NCBI RefSeq assembly: GCF_021474425.1
Contig: NZ_JAKEIP010000060.1
Span: 1 to 37,471, forward strand
Length of the DNA: 37,471 nt
Direction of reading: 5' to 3'
Source of the DNA: Streptomyces muensis
GTDB taxonomy: Bacteria > Actinomycetota > Actinomycetes > Streptomycetales > Streptomycetaceae
Shown: positions 1 through 8,562 of the stretch, one piece after another
Numbering within the stretch: the stretch's first letter is position 1
Layout of the letters: each line of letters begins with the position of its first letter
Made by a program: the position numbers and the translations under genes
The notes under the pieces: model-generated
The model's input: only the letters and a program-made list of their open reading frames with translations
Database searches by the model: none
Told to the model about the DNA's origin: nothing

Positions 1-77
1 ACTCCGAGGTCGCCGAGCTCTCGCGGGAGATCACCGAAGAACTGCGTGGGGAGATCCGCCGCCATGGCCAGCACTGA
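1..77 (+). CDS. ABC transporter ATP-binding protein, C-terminal end (partial)
   Basis: An open frame enters from the left edge (first full codon at 3) and ends at TGA 75-77, leaving 24 residues. They form a charged helix (SEVAELSREITEELRGEIRR) typical of the C-terminus of SsuB/TauB-type importer ATPases. The stop overlaps the start of the following permease gene by 14 bases, the usual arrangement for ATPase-permease pairs. The nucleotide-binding motifs lie outside the window, so the assignment rests on this short tail and on the neighbour. Confidence 0.6.
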   Translation, partial: SEVAELSREITEELRGEIRRHGQH

Positions 78-981
78 GACGACCGTCGCCAAGGACGGCA
101 AGGGCGGCAAGGATGGCAGGTACGGCAACGATCTCGCCGGGCTCGAAGCGGGTCTGGACGCCCTGGACACGGTCCAGACGGGCCGTACGCCGTTCCGGAA
201 GACCCTGACCCAGAAGGTCCTGCCGCCGGTCGTCGCCGTCGCGCTGGTGCTGGCGGTGTGGCAGATCCTGGTGTGGGCCGAGGTCGCGCCCGACTACAAG
301 CTGCCCTCGCCCTCCGACGTGTGGGGCGAGGTACGCCAGTCCTGGCTCCAGGGCACCCTCCTCGACTACATCTGGACGTCGGTCTCACGCGGCCTGATGG
401 GCTTCCTGCTGGCCCTGGCCATCGGCACACCCCTCGGCCTGCTCGTCGCACGCGTCAGGTTCGTCCGCGCCGCCATCGGCCCCATCCTCTCCGGCCTGCA
501 GTCCCTCCCGTCGGTGGCCTGGGTGCCGCCGGCCGTGATCTGGCTGGGCCTGAACGACTCGATGATGTACGCCGTGATCCTGCTCGGCGCCGTCCCCTCG
601 ATCGCGAACGGTCTCGTATCGGGTGTCGACCAGGTGCCGCCGCTGTTCCTGCGGGCCGGCCGCACGCTCGGCGCGACGGGTCTGAAGGGCACCTGGCACA
701 TCGTGATGCCGGCTGCGCTGCCCGGCTATCTGGCGGGCCTCAAGCAGGGCTGGGCCTTCTCCTGGCGCTCGCTCATGGCCGCCGAGATCATCGCCACCTC
801 ACCCGACCTCGGCATCGGCCTCGGCCAGCTGCTGGAGCAGGGCCGCACCAACAGCAGCATGTCCCAGGTGTTCCTCGCCATCTTCCTGATCCTCATCGTC
901 GGCATCGCCATCGACCTGCTGATCTTCAGCCCGCTGGAGCGGTGGGTGCTGCGCAGTCGCGGTCTGCTGGCAAGGAGCTGA
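64..981 (+). CDS. ABC transporter permease, sulfonate/nitrate/taurine type (SsuC-like)
   Basis: A 305-residue inner-membrane permease that would import a sulfur-containing anion such as an aliphatic sulfonate. After a hydrophilic N-terminus there is a membrane segment (VVAVALVLAVWQILVWA), then the binding-protein-dependent transport domain with about six helices. The ATPase-contact (EAA) loop is around FLRAGRTLGATGLKGTWHI. The conserved SLPSVAWVPPAVIWLGL stretch is typical of the SsuC/TauC/NrtB group. I chose ATG 64 because GGGGAG at 48-53 sits 10 bases upstream; GTG 46 is possible. The gene overlaps the ATPase tail upstream and is followed 7 bases later by a sirohydrochlorin-chelatase-like gene. 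This points to a sulfate or sulfonate assimilation operon. The exact substrate cannot be read from the sequence. Confidence 0.88.
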   Translation: MASTETTVAKDGKGGKDGRYGNDLAGLEAGLDALDTVQTGRTPFRKTLTQKVLPPVVAVALVLAVWQILVWAEVAPDYKLPSPSDVWGEVRQSWLQGTLLDYIWTSVSRGLMGFLLALAIGTPLGLLVARVRFVRAAIGPILSGLQSLPSVAWVPPAVIWLGLNDSMMYAVILLGAVPSIANGLVSGVDQVPPLFLRAGRTLGATGLKGTWHIVMPAALPGYLAGLKQGWAFSWRSLMAAEIIATSPDLGIGLGQLLEQGRTNSSMSQVFLAIFLILIVGIAIDLLIFSPLERWVLRSRGLLARS

Positions 982-988
982 AGTCCCC

Positions 989-1738
989 GTGGTCCCCGTG
1001 TTCAAGAAGCCGGTTCTTCTCGTCATCGCCCACGGCAGTCGCGATCCGCGGCATGCCGCGACCGTGCATGCCCTGGTACGCCGGGTGCGCTCGCTGCGCC
1101 CGGACGTACGGGTGGAGATCGGCTTCCTCGACTTCAACGTCCCGTCCGTGCCGGGCGTGCTGGAGTCGCTGGCCGCGGAGGGTGTCCGTGACGTCGTGGC
1201 CCTTCCGCTGCTGCTGACGCGCGCCTTCCACGCGAAGGCGGACATCCCGGCGGTGCTGCGGGCGGCACCACCGCAGCTCCGCATCCGCCAGGCGGAGGTG
1301 CTGGGCCCGTCCCCGCTGCTCCTGTCCGCTCTGGAACGACGTCTGTACGAGGCGGGTCTGACGCCCGCCGACAAGTCCTCGACCGGGGTCGTGCTGGCCT
1401 CGGCGGGGTCCTCCGACCCGGAGGCGAACGCAGTGATCGCAGCAATCGCGCGGGAGTGGCGGCACACCGGTTGGTGCGCCGTGCGACCTGCGTTCGCCTC
1501 CGCATCCCTTCCCCGCACCGAGGACGCGGTGCGGGAGCTGCGGGAACTCGGCTGCGAGCGGGTGGCCGTGGCGCCGTACGTACTGGCCCCGGGTTTCCTC
1601 CCGGACCGGATCGCGCGGGGCGCGGCCGACGCGGACGTCCTGGCGGACGTGCTCGGGGCGGCGCCGGAGGTGGCTCGGGTGCTGGTGGAGCGGTACGAGG
1701 CGGCTCGGGTGCCGGTGCTGGCGGCCGTGGGCGCCTGA
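989..1738 (+). CDS. Sirohydrochlorin chelatase / CbiX-family protein
   Basis: A 249-residue cytoplasmic protein of the CbiX/SirB chelatase superfamily, which inserts Fe2+ or Co2+ into sirohydrochlorin. It has two tandem chelatase-like halves. The first begins VLLVIAHGSRDPRH, with the conserved metal/porphyrin-site His; a second His is in LTRAFHAKADIP. The second half begins GVVLASAGSSDP, where the His is absent, as in many two-domain actinobacterial members. AAGGAG at 972-977 precedes GTG 989; GTG 998 is an alternative. It follows a sulfonate-type permease by 7 bases, so ferrochelation for siroheme, the cofactor of sulfite reductase, is the likely role. Metal specificity is inferred. Confidence 0.82.
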   Translation: MVPVFKKPVLLVIAHGSRDPRHAATVHALVRRVRSLRPDVRVEIGFLDFNVPSVPGVLESLAAEGVRDVVALPLLLTRAFHAKADIPAVLRAAPPQLRIRQAEVLGPSPLLLSALERRLYEAGLTPADKSSTGVVLASAGSSDPEANAVIAAIAREWRHTGWCAVRPAFASASLPRTEDAVRELRELGCERVAVAPYVLAPGFLPDRIARGAADADVLADVLGAAPEVARVLVERYEAARVPVLAAVGA

Positions 1739-1790
1739 GGGCGACGGCCCGGGATCACACAGGATCCGCTGCTCACCTAGAGTCCGCCGT

Positions 1791-2810
1791 TCACGCGGGA
1801 TCCGTCGCCCCGACCGCCTCCTCAACCAGCCCCACCAACTCCCCCACCGGCATCGACCCCGCCGCCCGCCTCTCCCGGGCGAAGGTGTTGGCGAGGCGCT
1901 GGAGGAGGTCGTTCAGGGGGGTGGGTACGCCGTGGAGGCGGCCCAGGAGGGTGATTTCGCCGTTGAGGTAGTCGGCCTCGATGGTGCCGGTGCCTCGGGT
2001 GAGGGACTGCCAGGAGGAGCCGCCGCGTGGTGTGCCGGCGAGGGGGACGAGGGTGATCTTGTCGCCGCGTGCCGCCTGCTGTTCCTCGGCGCTCGCGTAC
2101 GCGATCCCGGCGGCGTCGAGCACGGCGGCGCCCTCGGCGCGCACGCGCTGGAACAGCGCCGCGGCGTCCTCGGTGTCGACGGGGCCGGTCACGGCCTCCA
2201 GGGCGTTGCCGAGGTTGGCCAGCAGCTTGGCGTACTGCCAGCGGGCCACGTCTGCCACGACCGGTGCCTCGAAGTGCGACTTCTCCAGGTCGGCGGCGAT
2301 GAGGCGGGCGGTCTCGTCGGTGCCGTGCGGGTGGCGGCCGAGATGGAGGATGCCGGTGAGGGGGCTGCCGGCCGCGGAGACGATGCCGGGTTCGACGTAC
2401 GTCGAGGGGAGCCAGACGCAGACGCCGTAGACCTGTCGGAAGTGCCGCAGGGCGAGGCGCTGGCTCTCGACGCCGTTCTGTGCGCAGACCAGCGGGAGCC
2501 GCTCGGCGGCCGTGCCGCCGCCCGCGACCGGGGCCGGGCCCCAGGTCTGCAGCGCGGCCAGGCTGTCCTGGGTCTTGACGGCGAGCACGAGTACGTCGTC
2601 GGGGCGGAGCTCCCCGAGCGCGGCGGGGCCTTCGACGACCGGCAGCCGGTGGGTCAGCTCGCCCTCCGGCACCCTGAGCCGCAGCCCGTGGTCCCTTAGG
2701 GCCTCGTGGTGCGCGCCCCGCGCCACCAGTACGACCTCGTGCCCCGAGCCCGCGAGCCGTCCGCCGATGACCCCGCCGACCGCTCCTGCCCCGATGATGA
2801 TGTAGCGCAT
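1791..2810 (-). CDS. 2-dehydropantoate 2-reductase family protein (ApbA/PanE-like)
   Basis: A 339-residue NADPH-dependent reductase of the ketopantoate reductase family (pantothenate/CoA pathway). The N-terminal Rossmann motif IIIGAGAVGGVIGGRL is clear, followed by LVLAVKTQD. The conserved catalytic-domain Lys is in WQYAKLLANLGNALEA. The C-terminal helical domain carries a TLVPLAGTPRGGSSWQSLTRGTGTIE-like segment (residues about 255-280) that matches the family's NH-SMxQD region. The start is ATG at 2808-2810, preceded by GAGG about 8 bases upstream; the frame extends further without a better start. Several paralogues of this family have other 2-keto acid substrates, so the pantothenate role is probable rather than certain. 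Transcribed alone, divergent from the transglutaminase-like gene 67 bases away. Confidence 0.82.
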   Translation of the reverse strand: MRYIIIGAGAVGGVIGGRLAGSGHEVVLVARGAHHEALRDHGLRLRVPEGELTHRLPVVEGPAALGELRPDDVLVLAVKTQDSLAALQTWGPAPVAGGGTAAERLPLVCAQNGVESQRLALRHFRQVYGVCVWLPSTYVEPGIVSAAGSPLTGILHLGRHPHGTDETARLIAADLEKSHFEAPVVADVARWQYAKLLANLGNALEAVTGPVDTEDAAALFQRVRAEGAAVLDAAGIAYASAEEQQAARGDKITLVPLAGTPRGGSSWQSLTRGTGTIEADYLNGEITLLGRLHGVPTPLNDLLQRLANTFARERRAAGSMPVGELVGLVEEAVGATDPA

Positions 2811-2877
2811 ACGACGAGCCTCGCACACCCGTCCGCCTGGTTGACCTTGCCCCTGGGGCAGGCTCGAGGGTCCGCGC

Positions 2878-3744
2878 ATGGACGACGACTTCTACGTGAG
2901 GCAGACGCCTTTCAGTGATCCCGGGGAGCTGGACGTCAAAGGGCTGCCGAGCAGTCCGGATCAACTTGCCCTTCTGGTACGGGATTTGATCATCCATCAG
3001 GGGGACGGAGCCCGGTTGGGATACGCCATACCCGGACAACGGCTGCGCGAGGACGCCGAGTCCCGGTATGTCACCGAGATCCTGCGGATCCTGCGTGAGC
3101 GCCGGGACGCCCCGTTGACCGAGGCGCGGAAGCCGGAGGAGCGGTTCGTGGGCACGTGCCGGGACTTCGCGCTGCTGCATGTGTCGCTGTTGCGGGCGAC
3201 GGGGACGCCGGCCCGGGTCAGGGGCGGCTTCGGCACGTACTTCGTGGACGGCTTCCACGAGGACCACTGGGTCACCGAGTACCGGCTGCCGAACGGGAGT
3301 TGGCGGCTGGTCGACCCGCAGGTGCTGCATCCGGCCTACGGCGACCTGGGGTTCGATCCGCTGGACGTGCCGCGCGACCGGTTTCTCGTGGCGGGCGACG
3401 CGTGGCGGGCGTGCCGGGGCGGGGAGGCGGATCCGGGGACGTTCGGGTTGTCGGGAGACGGGGAGCTGCGCGGGATGTGGTTCGTGCGGGGCAGTCTGGT
3501 CCTCGACCTGGCCTGCCGGGGTGGCGTGGAGACGCTGCCCTGGGACGGCTGGGAGCCTCTCGCGGGCTTCGGTGACGTGTCGCTGTCGGACGACGATCTC
3601 GCCCTCCTGGACGCCGTGGCCGCCGCGCACGCCGACGACGACGTCCGGCGCCTGTGCGCGGAACCCCGGCTGGCGCCGCCCCGCCAGATCCTCTCCAGGT
3701 CACCCTCCTTCGGTTTGCGTGAGGTCACGCTTCCTCGGCGCTGA
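2878..3744 (+). CDS. Transglutaminase-like domain protein
   Basis: A 288-residue protein without signal peptide. The core (residues about 85-155) shows the papain-like triad order of the transglutaminase-like superfamily: Cys in FVGTCRDFALLH, His in EDHWVTEYRL and Asp in WRLVDPQVL. Nothing in the sequence defines the substrate; bacterial members include proteases and peptide N-glycanase-like enzymes. GAGG upstream supports ATG 2878. It is divergent from the reductase gene. Its 3' end overlaps the convergent SnoaL-like gene by 20 bases, so the two mRNAs are complementary at their ends. Confidence 0.78.
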   Translation: MDDDFYVRQTPFSDPGELDVKGLPSSPDQLALLVRDLIIHQGDGARLGYAIPGQRLREDAESRYVTEILRILRERRDAPLTEARKPEERFVGTCRDFALLHVSLLRATGTPARVRGGFGTYFVDGFHEDHWVTEYRLPNGSWRLVDPQVLHPAYGDLGFDPLDVPRDRFLVAGDAWRACRGGEADPGTFGLSGDGELRGMWFVRGSLVLDLACRGGVETLPWDGWEPLAGFGDVSLSDDDLALLDAVAAAHADDDVRRLCAEPRLAPPRQILSRSPSFGLREVTLPRR

Positions 3745-4099
3745 AGGGTGTCCCCTGGTGGAAGTACATCTGCCAGCCGTCGGCCGTCCGGCGCCACAGG
3801 GAGCTGCGGTGGGCGTACCGGCCGCCGTGCTGCGTGTCGAAGGTGAGGTGGACGAGGTCCGGGGCGAGCCGGACGCCCCGGATCTCGGAGGTGACGACGT
3901 GGCGGGCGGATGCATCGGTCTCGGCAGGCAGGCGGGACAAGGTCGACGCCCGGTCCCATCGCCGGCCCGACGAACCGAACTCGTGGAACTCGGGGTGCAG
4001 CAGCGAGCCGAGCAGATCGGCCGAGCGGCGGACTTCGGGGTCCAGCAGTCTCAGCTCGCCTTCGATGGCCGCCTGTACGGCGGGATCGCGTTCAGTCAC
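3725..4099 (-). CDS. SnoaL/DUF4440-like (NTF2-fold) protein
   Basis: A 124-residue cytoplasmic protein with the layout of small NTF2-like proteins: an N-terminal helix pair (AAIEGELRLLDPEVRRSADLLGSLLHPEFHEFGSSG) and then beta strands ending in SSLWRRTADGWQMYFHQGT. This pattern is typical of DUF4440/SnoaL-like proteins. The catalytic role is unknown. The start overlaps the end of the upstream DUF1697 gene by 8 bases, so the two are probably translationally coupled. The 3' end overlaps the convergent transglutaminase-like gene by 20 bases. Confidence 0.75.
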   Translation of the reverse strand: MTERDPAVQAAIEGELRLLDPEVRRSADLLGSLLHPEFHEFGSSGRRWDRASTLSRLPAETDASARHVVTSEIRGVRLAPDLVHLTFDTQHGGRYAHRSSLWRRTADGWQMYFHQGTPFSAEEA

Positions 4100-4640
4100 C
4101 TGTCATCTCCACGAGCTTCACGACGGTGTTCCAGTTGCGGCTGGTGGCGATCAAACCCCTGTTGAGGCGGGGCCGCGACAGGATTTCGGCGAGTTTGGAG
4201 CGGCCCAGGCCGTTCGGGGCGTAGAGATACAGGGCGCGGTCGCCGAGGCGGAACTCCTCGGGGAGGTAGGCGGGTTGGTCGATCTCGGCGAAGCGGTCGG
4301 CCTCGACCGGGGCGGAGAAGTAGGTGACGTGGAGCTGCTTGGGCTCCAACTCGGCTGCGGGGTAAGGGCAGTTGTCGGCGACGGCCCGGAGGTAGGCGTG
4401 GTCGCGCACGATCACGTCCACGGCGAAGCCGAACTGCTTCTCGATCGCCGACGCGAGCTCGGCGGCCAAGGAGTCCTCGTCGCCGTGGTCGGCGGTGAAC
4501 ACGGCCTGGCCACTCTGGAGGTAGGTGCGAACGCCGCCGTGGCCGAGGCCGGTCAGCAGGGTGCGCAGGTCGGCCATCGGGACTTTTCTGCTGCCGCCCA
4601 CGTTGATCCCGCGCAGCAGCGCCGCATACGTCGTCGTCAT
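4092..4640 (-). CDS. DUF1697 family protein
   Basis: A 182-residue protein with the diagnostic DUF1697 opening TYAALLRGINVGGSRKVPMADLR, followed by VRTYLQSGQAVF and the C-terminal ATSRNWNTVVKLVEM. No biochemical function is established for this family. It is first in a two-gene unit with the SnoaL-like gene (8-base overlap) and divergent from the MMPL exporter gene. The 307-base region between them holds a strong hairpin and a partial palindrome, listed separately. Confidence 0.85.
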   Translation of the reverse strand: MTTTYAALLRGINVGGSRKVPMADLRTLLTGLGHGGVRTYLQSGQAVFTADHGDEDSLAAELASAIEKQFGFAVDVIVRDHAYLRAVADNCPYPAAELEPKQLHVTYFSAPVEADRFAEIDQPAYLPEEFRLGDRALYLYAPNGLGRSKLAEILSRPRLNRGLIATSRNWNTVVKLVEMTGD

Positions 4641-4684
4641 TCGGCCACCTTAGAGCGGCCCACTGACAGTGGCGCGGCTGTCGC

Positions 4685-4719
4685 GGCCGTCGTGCCCCGT
4701 GGGGGTGGGCACGACGGCC
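4685..4719. repeat. Perfect 13-bp inverted repeat (hairpin)
   Basis: GGCCGTCGTGCCC (4685-4697) is perfectly complementary to GGGCACGACGGCC (4707-4719) around a 9-base loop. It has terminator-like strength but lies between divergent genes, so no known gene ends there. On the minus strand it would lie in the leader of DUF1697 mRNA if transcription starts upstream of it. No U-tract follows on either strand. Confidence 0.7.
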
Positions 4720-4732
4720 CGGAGCCGTAAGT

Positions 4733-4748
4733 TACTCATCGGTCAGTA
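4733..4748. promoter_or_regulatory. Candidate regulator operator upstream of MMPL gene
   Basis: TACTCATCGGTCAGTA pairs at 6 of 8 symmetric positions, a length and shape common for TetR-family operators, which often control MMPL exporters in actinobacteria. No TetR gene is present in the window, so the call is only a candidate. Confidence 0.3.
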
Positions 4749-4947
4749 CGGAGCACAACCTTTTCGGCCCGATAGATGTAAGGGACCTTCATCCTCCCCA
4801 GTGGGGAGAGGGCGGTGGCCGAGCGGATGAGTTGCGGCCGTCGTACTTCACCGGGAAGCACGACGAGATGGCTTTATCCGGCCCATACCTTCGAAACGAA
4901 AGGAGGCGGCAGGGGGCCGCCACCGCAATCAAGGGGGCAAGCCCGTC

Positions 4948-7215
4948 ATGGGGAACGGAGATACGCGAGTGCGGGGGCTCGCCGCCCGCGCCGGCGGCTG
5001 GAGCGCCCGGCACCGATGGGCGGCCGTCGGCATCTGGGTGCTGTTCGTCGTCCTGGCGATGGGCCTCGGTTCGGCGGCGGGCCGGGTCGACGTCAAGGAC
5101 AGCGACCAGCTGAAGGGCGAGACGCACACCGCCGCCAGGATCGTCGAGGACGCCGGCATCGACGAGCCGGCCGGTGAGACCGTCCTGATCCAGGCGAAGG
5201 ACGGCGGCCTCAAGGCCACGGACGGCGAGTTCAGGTCCGCCGTCGGCGCGGTCGTCAAGGCCGTCGAGGGCACCGGCGAGGTCACGGACGTGACGTCGCC
5301 GTACGACACGAAGACGATCTCGAAGGACGGCCGCAGCGCGCTGGTGCAGTTCGACATGCGCGGCGAGGCGGACACCGCGGGTGAGCGTGTGGAGCCCGTG
5401 CTGAAGGCCGTCGAGGAGGTCCAGAAGGACTACGAGGCGCTGCGGATCGAGGAGATCGGCGGCGCGAGCATGACGAAGACGTTCGACGACGCGTTCGGGG
5501 ACGACTTCCAGAAGGCCGAGTACTCGGCGGTGCCGGTGGCCCTCGGCATTCTGCTCATCGCCTTCGGCGCGCTGGTGGCGGCCCTGCTGCCGGTGCTCCT
5601 CGCGGTCACCGCGATCATGGCGACGATGGGCCTGATGGGCATCGTCAGCCATGTGATGCCGATGAGCGACACCGCCAACTCCGTGATGCTGCTGGTCGGC
5701 CTGGCCGTCGGCGTCGACTACTGCCTGTTCTATCTGCGCCGTGAGCGGGAGGAGCGGGAGGCCGGCCGCGATGCGCAGACCGCCCTCCGGGTCGCCGCCG
5801 CCACCAGTGGGCGCGCGATCATCGTCTCCGGGGTCACGGTGTGCGTGGCGATGGCGGGCATGCTGTTCACCGGGCTCGCCGAGTTCGAGGCGATGGGCCT
5901 GGCGTCGCTGATGGTCGTGGCGGTCGCCATGGTCGGGTCGGTGACGGTGCTGCCGGCGCTGCTGTCGCTGCTGGGCGAGCGGGTCGAGAAGGGCAAGATC
6001 CCCTTCCTGCACCCGCAGAGCAAGCTCCGGCGCAACCGTGGGCGCGGCAACCGGGAGAGCCGGTTCTGGACGGCCGTACTGAAGGGCGTGCTCGCCCGGC
6101 CGGTCGTCTCGGTCGCGGTCGCGGCCGGTGCGCTGCTGGCCATCGCGGCGCCCGCGCTCGGCATGAAGACCGAGCAGCTCACCCTGGACAAGGAGTTCGG
6201 TGACTCGCTGCCGATCGTGCAGACGTACAACCGCCTCAACGAGGCGTTCCCGGGCGGTTCCGAGCCGGCCGAGGTGGTCGTGAGGGCGGACGACATCAAC
6301 GCACCCGCGGTGAAGTCCGCGCTCGCCGACTTCCGTGAGCGGGCGATCAGTTCGGGTGCCTCGCGCGGCCCGGTGGAGATCAAGCTGCACGACGAGCAGA
6401 ACATCGCCTTCGTGTACGTCCCGCTGGTCGGCGGCTCCGACCTCGACAAGGCGGGTGTCAGCCTGGACAAGCTGCGCGACGAGGTGCGTCCGGCCACGCT
6501 CGGCAAGGTGGCGGGTGTCGAGGCGCCGATCACCGGGCAGGTCGCCGGGTCGAAGGACTTCAACGACCAGCTGGCCGGAGCGGTCATCCCGGTGTTCGCG
6601 TTCGTCGTGGTCTTCGCCTTCGGGCTGATGCTGCTGTCGTTCCGGTCACTGACGGTCGCGGTCACGTCGATCGTCCTGAACCTGCTGTCGGTGGGCGCCG
6701 CGTACGGGATCCTCGTCGCGGTCTTCCAGCACGGCTGGGGTGCGTCCCTGGTGGGCGCGGAGGGCGTCGGCGCGATCGTCACCTGGCTGCCGCTGTTCCT
6801 GTTCGTGATCCTGTTCGGCCTGTCGATGGACTACCACGTGTTCGTGGTCTCGCGGATCCGTGAGGCGCGGCTGCGGGGCCGTACGACGAAGGACGCGATC
6901 CAGCACGGTGTGGTCACCACGGCCGGGGTCGTCACCAGTGCCGCGGTCATCATGGTCGCCGTCTTCGCGATCTTCGGGACGCTGTCCATGCAGTCGATGA
7001 AGCAGATGGGTGTCGGCCTCGCGGCGGCCGTGCTGATCGACGCGACGGTCATCCGGGGTGTGCTGCTCCCGGCGGTGATGGCGCTGCTGGGTGAGCGCAA
7101 CTGGTATCTGCCGAGGTGGCTGCACCGGTTGCCGGACCTGACGCACGACGAGGCGCCGGAGGCCGTGACGCGGAAGGCGGCTCGGGACGACGAGGGCGAG
7201 CGGGTGCCCGTCTGA
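4948..7215 (+). CDS. MMPL family RND-type transporter
   Basis: A 755-residue membrane protein with two MMPL modules. Each has one N-terminal membrane helix, a large extracytoplasmic loop and about five further helices, giving roughly 12 in all. The first module ends near residue 355 and includes LLVGLAVGVDYCLFYLRREREER. The second includes LFGLSMDYHVFVVSRIREARLRG. These GxDYxxF/GLSMDYHVF segments are the conserved proton-relay and signature region. Actinobacterial relatives export lipids, pigments, siderophores or drugs using proton-motive force; the substrate here is unknown. ATG 4948 has AAGGGGG 10 bases upstream. The gene is monocistronic and ends at a strong hairpin shared with the convergent acyltransferase gene. 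Confidence 0.9.
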   Translation: MGNGDTRVRGLAARAGGWSARHRWAAVGIWVLFVVLAMGLGSAAGRVDVKDSDQLKGETHTAARIVEDAGIDEPAGETVLIQAKDGGLKATDGEFRSAVGAVVKAVEGTGEVTDVTSPYDTKTISKDGRSALVQFDMRGEADTAGERVEPVLKAVEEVQKDYEALRIEEIGGASMTKTFDDAFGDDFQKAEYSAVPVALGILLIAFGALVAALLPVLLAVTAIMATMGLMGIVSHVMPMSDTANSVMLLVGLAVGVDYCLFYLRREREEREAGRDAQTALRVAAATSGRAIIVSGVTVCVAMAGMLFTGLAEFEAMGLASLMVVAVAMVGSVTVLPALLSLLGERVEKGKIPFLHPQSKLRRNRGRGNRESRFWTAVLKGVLARPVVSVAVAAGALLAIAAPALGMKTEQLTLDKEFGDSLPIVQTYNRLNEAFPGGSEPAEVVVRADDINAPAVKSALADFRERAISSGASRGPVEIKLHDEQNIAFVYVPLVGGSDLDKAGVSLDKLRDEVRPATLGKVAGVEAPITGQVAGSKDFNDQLAGAVIPVFAFVVVFAFGLMLLSFRSLTVAVTSIVLNLLSVGAAYGILVAVFQHGWGASLVGAEGVGAIVTWLPLFLFVILFGLSMDYHVFVVSRIREARLRGRTTKDAIQHGVVTTAGVVTSAAVIMVAVFAIFGTLSMQSMKQMGVGLAAAVLIDATVIRGVLLPAVMALLGERNWYLPRWLHRLPDLTHDEAPEAVTRKAARDDEGERVPV

Positions 7216-7230
7216 GCCCGTCCGCCCCAC

Positions 7231-7275
7231 GCGCGGGGCCCGTCGACTCCCACCGGAGCCGGCGGGCCCCGCCGC
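7231..7275. terminator. Bidirectional hairpin terminator
   Basis: GGGGCCCGTCG (7235-7245) pairs with CGGCGGGCCCC (7260-7270) through 11 bp with one G:U, extended outward by further GC pairs with a one-base bulge. It lies between the convergent MMPL and acyltransferase genes, so it would terminate both. There is no clear U-tract, as is common in Streptomyces. Confidence 0.7.
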
Positions 7276-7280
7276 GCGTG

Positions 7281-8489
7281 TCACGGTGGCCGCAGACGGC
7301 GTGCCAGCCTGCGGCCCCAGGTCTGGCCCGGCACCTCGACGTACCGGTGGGTCAGCACGCACAGCGGCAACAGCGCGACGAAGAACGCCACTTCGAGGAC
7401 CACGTCGTCCTGTCGTCGGCGGCCGATCGTGCCGTCGACCACCGCCAGCAGCAGCGGATGCGTCAGATAGACCGAGTAGCTGATCGTGCCCAGTCCGGTC
7501 AGCATCCGCGGTATACGGCGGTGGCGCGACGCGAGTCCCGCGCCGAAGGTCAGCACGGCCAGCAGGAACGCGACGATCCAGCCGCGCCGGGTGAAGTGGC
7601 CGCTGTCGCCGTACCGGTAGGCGCTGCCCACGGCGCAGGCGACCACCACGACGGCCGTGCCCGCCGCGCACCGCCAGGTGCTCCGGCCGTTCTCGGCACG
7701 GTGGACGGCGGTGCCGAGGAACATCACGGCGAGGATCACCAGGCCCTCCCACACCGGGACCGTGCCGTTGAAGGCGACCAGGGCCAGTGCCAGCACACCG
7801 CCCAACACGCCACCGAACAACCGGAGTACGGGCGAGGTGGCGCTCGCACAGCACACGGCGACCACCATGGCGATCGACGCGAGCGCGATCAGCGGGCCGG
7901 TGCCGATCAGTCCGGACAGGGCGGAGGGCGGCAGCACGAGCCCCGCGGCCGCGCTCACGGCGGCGAGTACGGCGAGGAGGAGGGCCGTCGCCGCGGACCG
8001 CCGGTGCAGACGGACCGTGAACAGGGCGACGATCAGCAGGTAGAAGCACATCTCGTACGAGAGCGTCCACAGGACGAGCAGGAGATTGGGTGTGCCCAGC
8101 AACTCCTGGAGCAGGGTGGCGTGCGCGACCGCCACCATGACGGCGCTCTGCCTGCCGAGGTCGGGCGACTCCGCGATGCCCAGGAGGCCGGCGGCGAGCA
8201 GCGCGGTGACGACGGCCGCCCACAGCGGGTACACACGGGAGAGCCGTCCGATCCAGAACGTCCGGACGCAGCCCCGGCGTTCCAGCGACGCGGGAATGAT
8301 GTAGCCGCTCACCAGGAAGAACACCATGATGCCGTAACGGCTGGTGTTGAACTGCGGCATCAGCTCCCGCCGGAAGTCCGCCATGAAGGTGTACGACGAG
8401 TGGTCGAACACCACGACGAGTGCGGCGATGCCGCGCAGCGCGTCCAGCCAGCCCAGGCGTGCGGCGGGGACGGTGGGTGGGGATTCCAT
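7281..8489 (-). CDS. Acyltransferase 3 family membrane protein (OafA/YrhL type)
   Basis: A 402-residue integral membrane protein of the acyltransferase 3 family, which transfers acyl (often acetyl) groups to surface polysaccharides, lipids or antibiotics. The N-terminus LGWLDALRGIAALVVVFDHSSYTF holds the family signature (LDxLRGIAAxxVxxxH). About ten hydrophobic helices follow, and KxxxR-like basic loops lie between them (RRGCVRTFWIGRLSRVYPLW). The last helix leads into VEVPGQTWGRRL, the usual end of the family. The start is ATG 8489, with only a weak AGGA upstream. It is divergent from the large nSTAND1 gene and convergent with the MMPL gene. The acceptor molecule cannot be inferred. Confidence 0.88.
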   Translation of the reverse strand: MESPPTVPAARLGWLDALRGIAALVVVFDHSSYTFMADFRRELMPQFNTSRYGIMVFFLVSGYIIPASLERRGCVRTFWIGRLSRVYPLWAAVVTALLAAGLLGIAESPDLGRQSAVMVAVAHATLLQELLGTPNLLLVLWTLSYEMCFYLLIVALFTVRLHRRSAATALLLAVLAAVSAAAGLVLPPSALSGLIGTGPLIALASIAMVVAVCCASATSPVLRLFGGVLGGVLALALVAFNGTVPVWEGLVILAVMFLGTAVHRAENGRSTWRCAAGTAVVVVACAVGSAYRYGDSGHFTRRGWIVAFLLAVLTFGAGLASRHRRIPRMLTGLGTISYSVYLTHPLLLAVVDGTIGRRRQDDVVLEVAFFVALLPLCVLTHRYVEVPGQTWGRRLARRLRPP

Positions 8490-8562
8490 GCGGGGGCGGA
8501 GTCCTGTTCGGTGCGGGGGCGTCGGGATTGCCGTGAGACGTCACCGAGTTCAGCTGCCGGCG

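Larger units (their letters stand above)
4641..4947. other. Divergent intergenic region with several inverted repeats
   Basis: These 307 bases separate the DUF1697 gene (minus) from the MMPL exporter gene (plus). They hold a perfect 13-bp hairpin at 4685-4719, a 16-bp near-palindrome at 4733-4748 and a short perfect inverted repeat CTCCCC-AGT-GGGGAG at 4794-4808. AAAGGAGG near 4899 resembles a ribosome binding site but has no credible gene behind it. AAGGGGG at about 4931-4937 is the likely site for the exporter. No confident sigma-70-type promoter pair was found. Confidence 0.5.
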
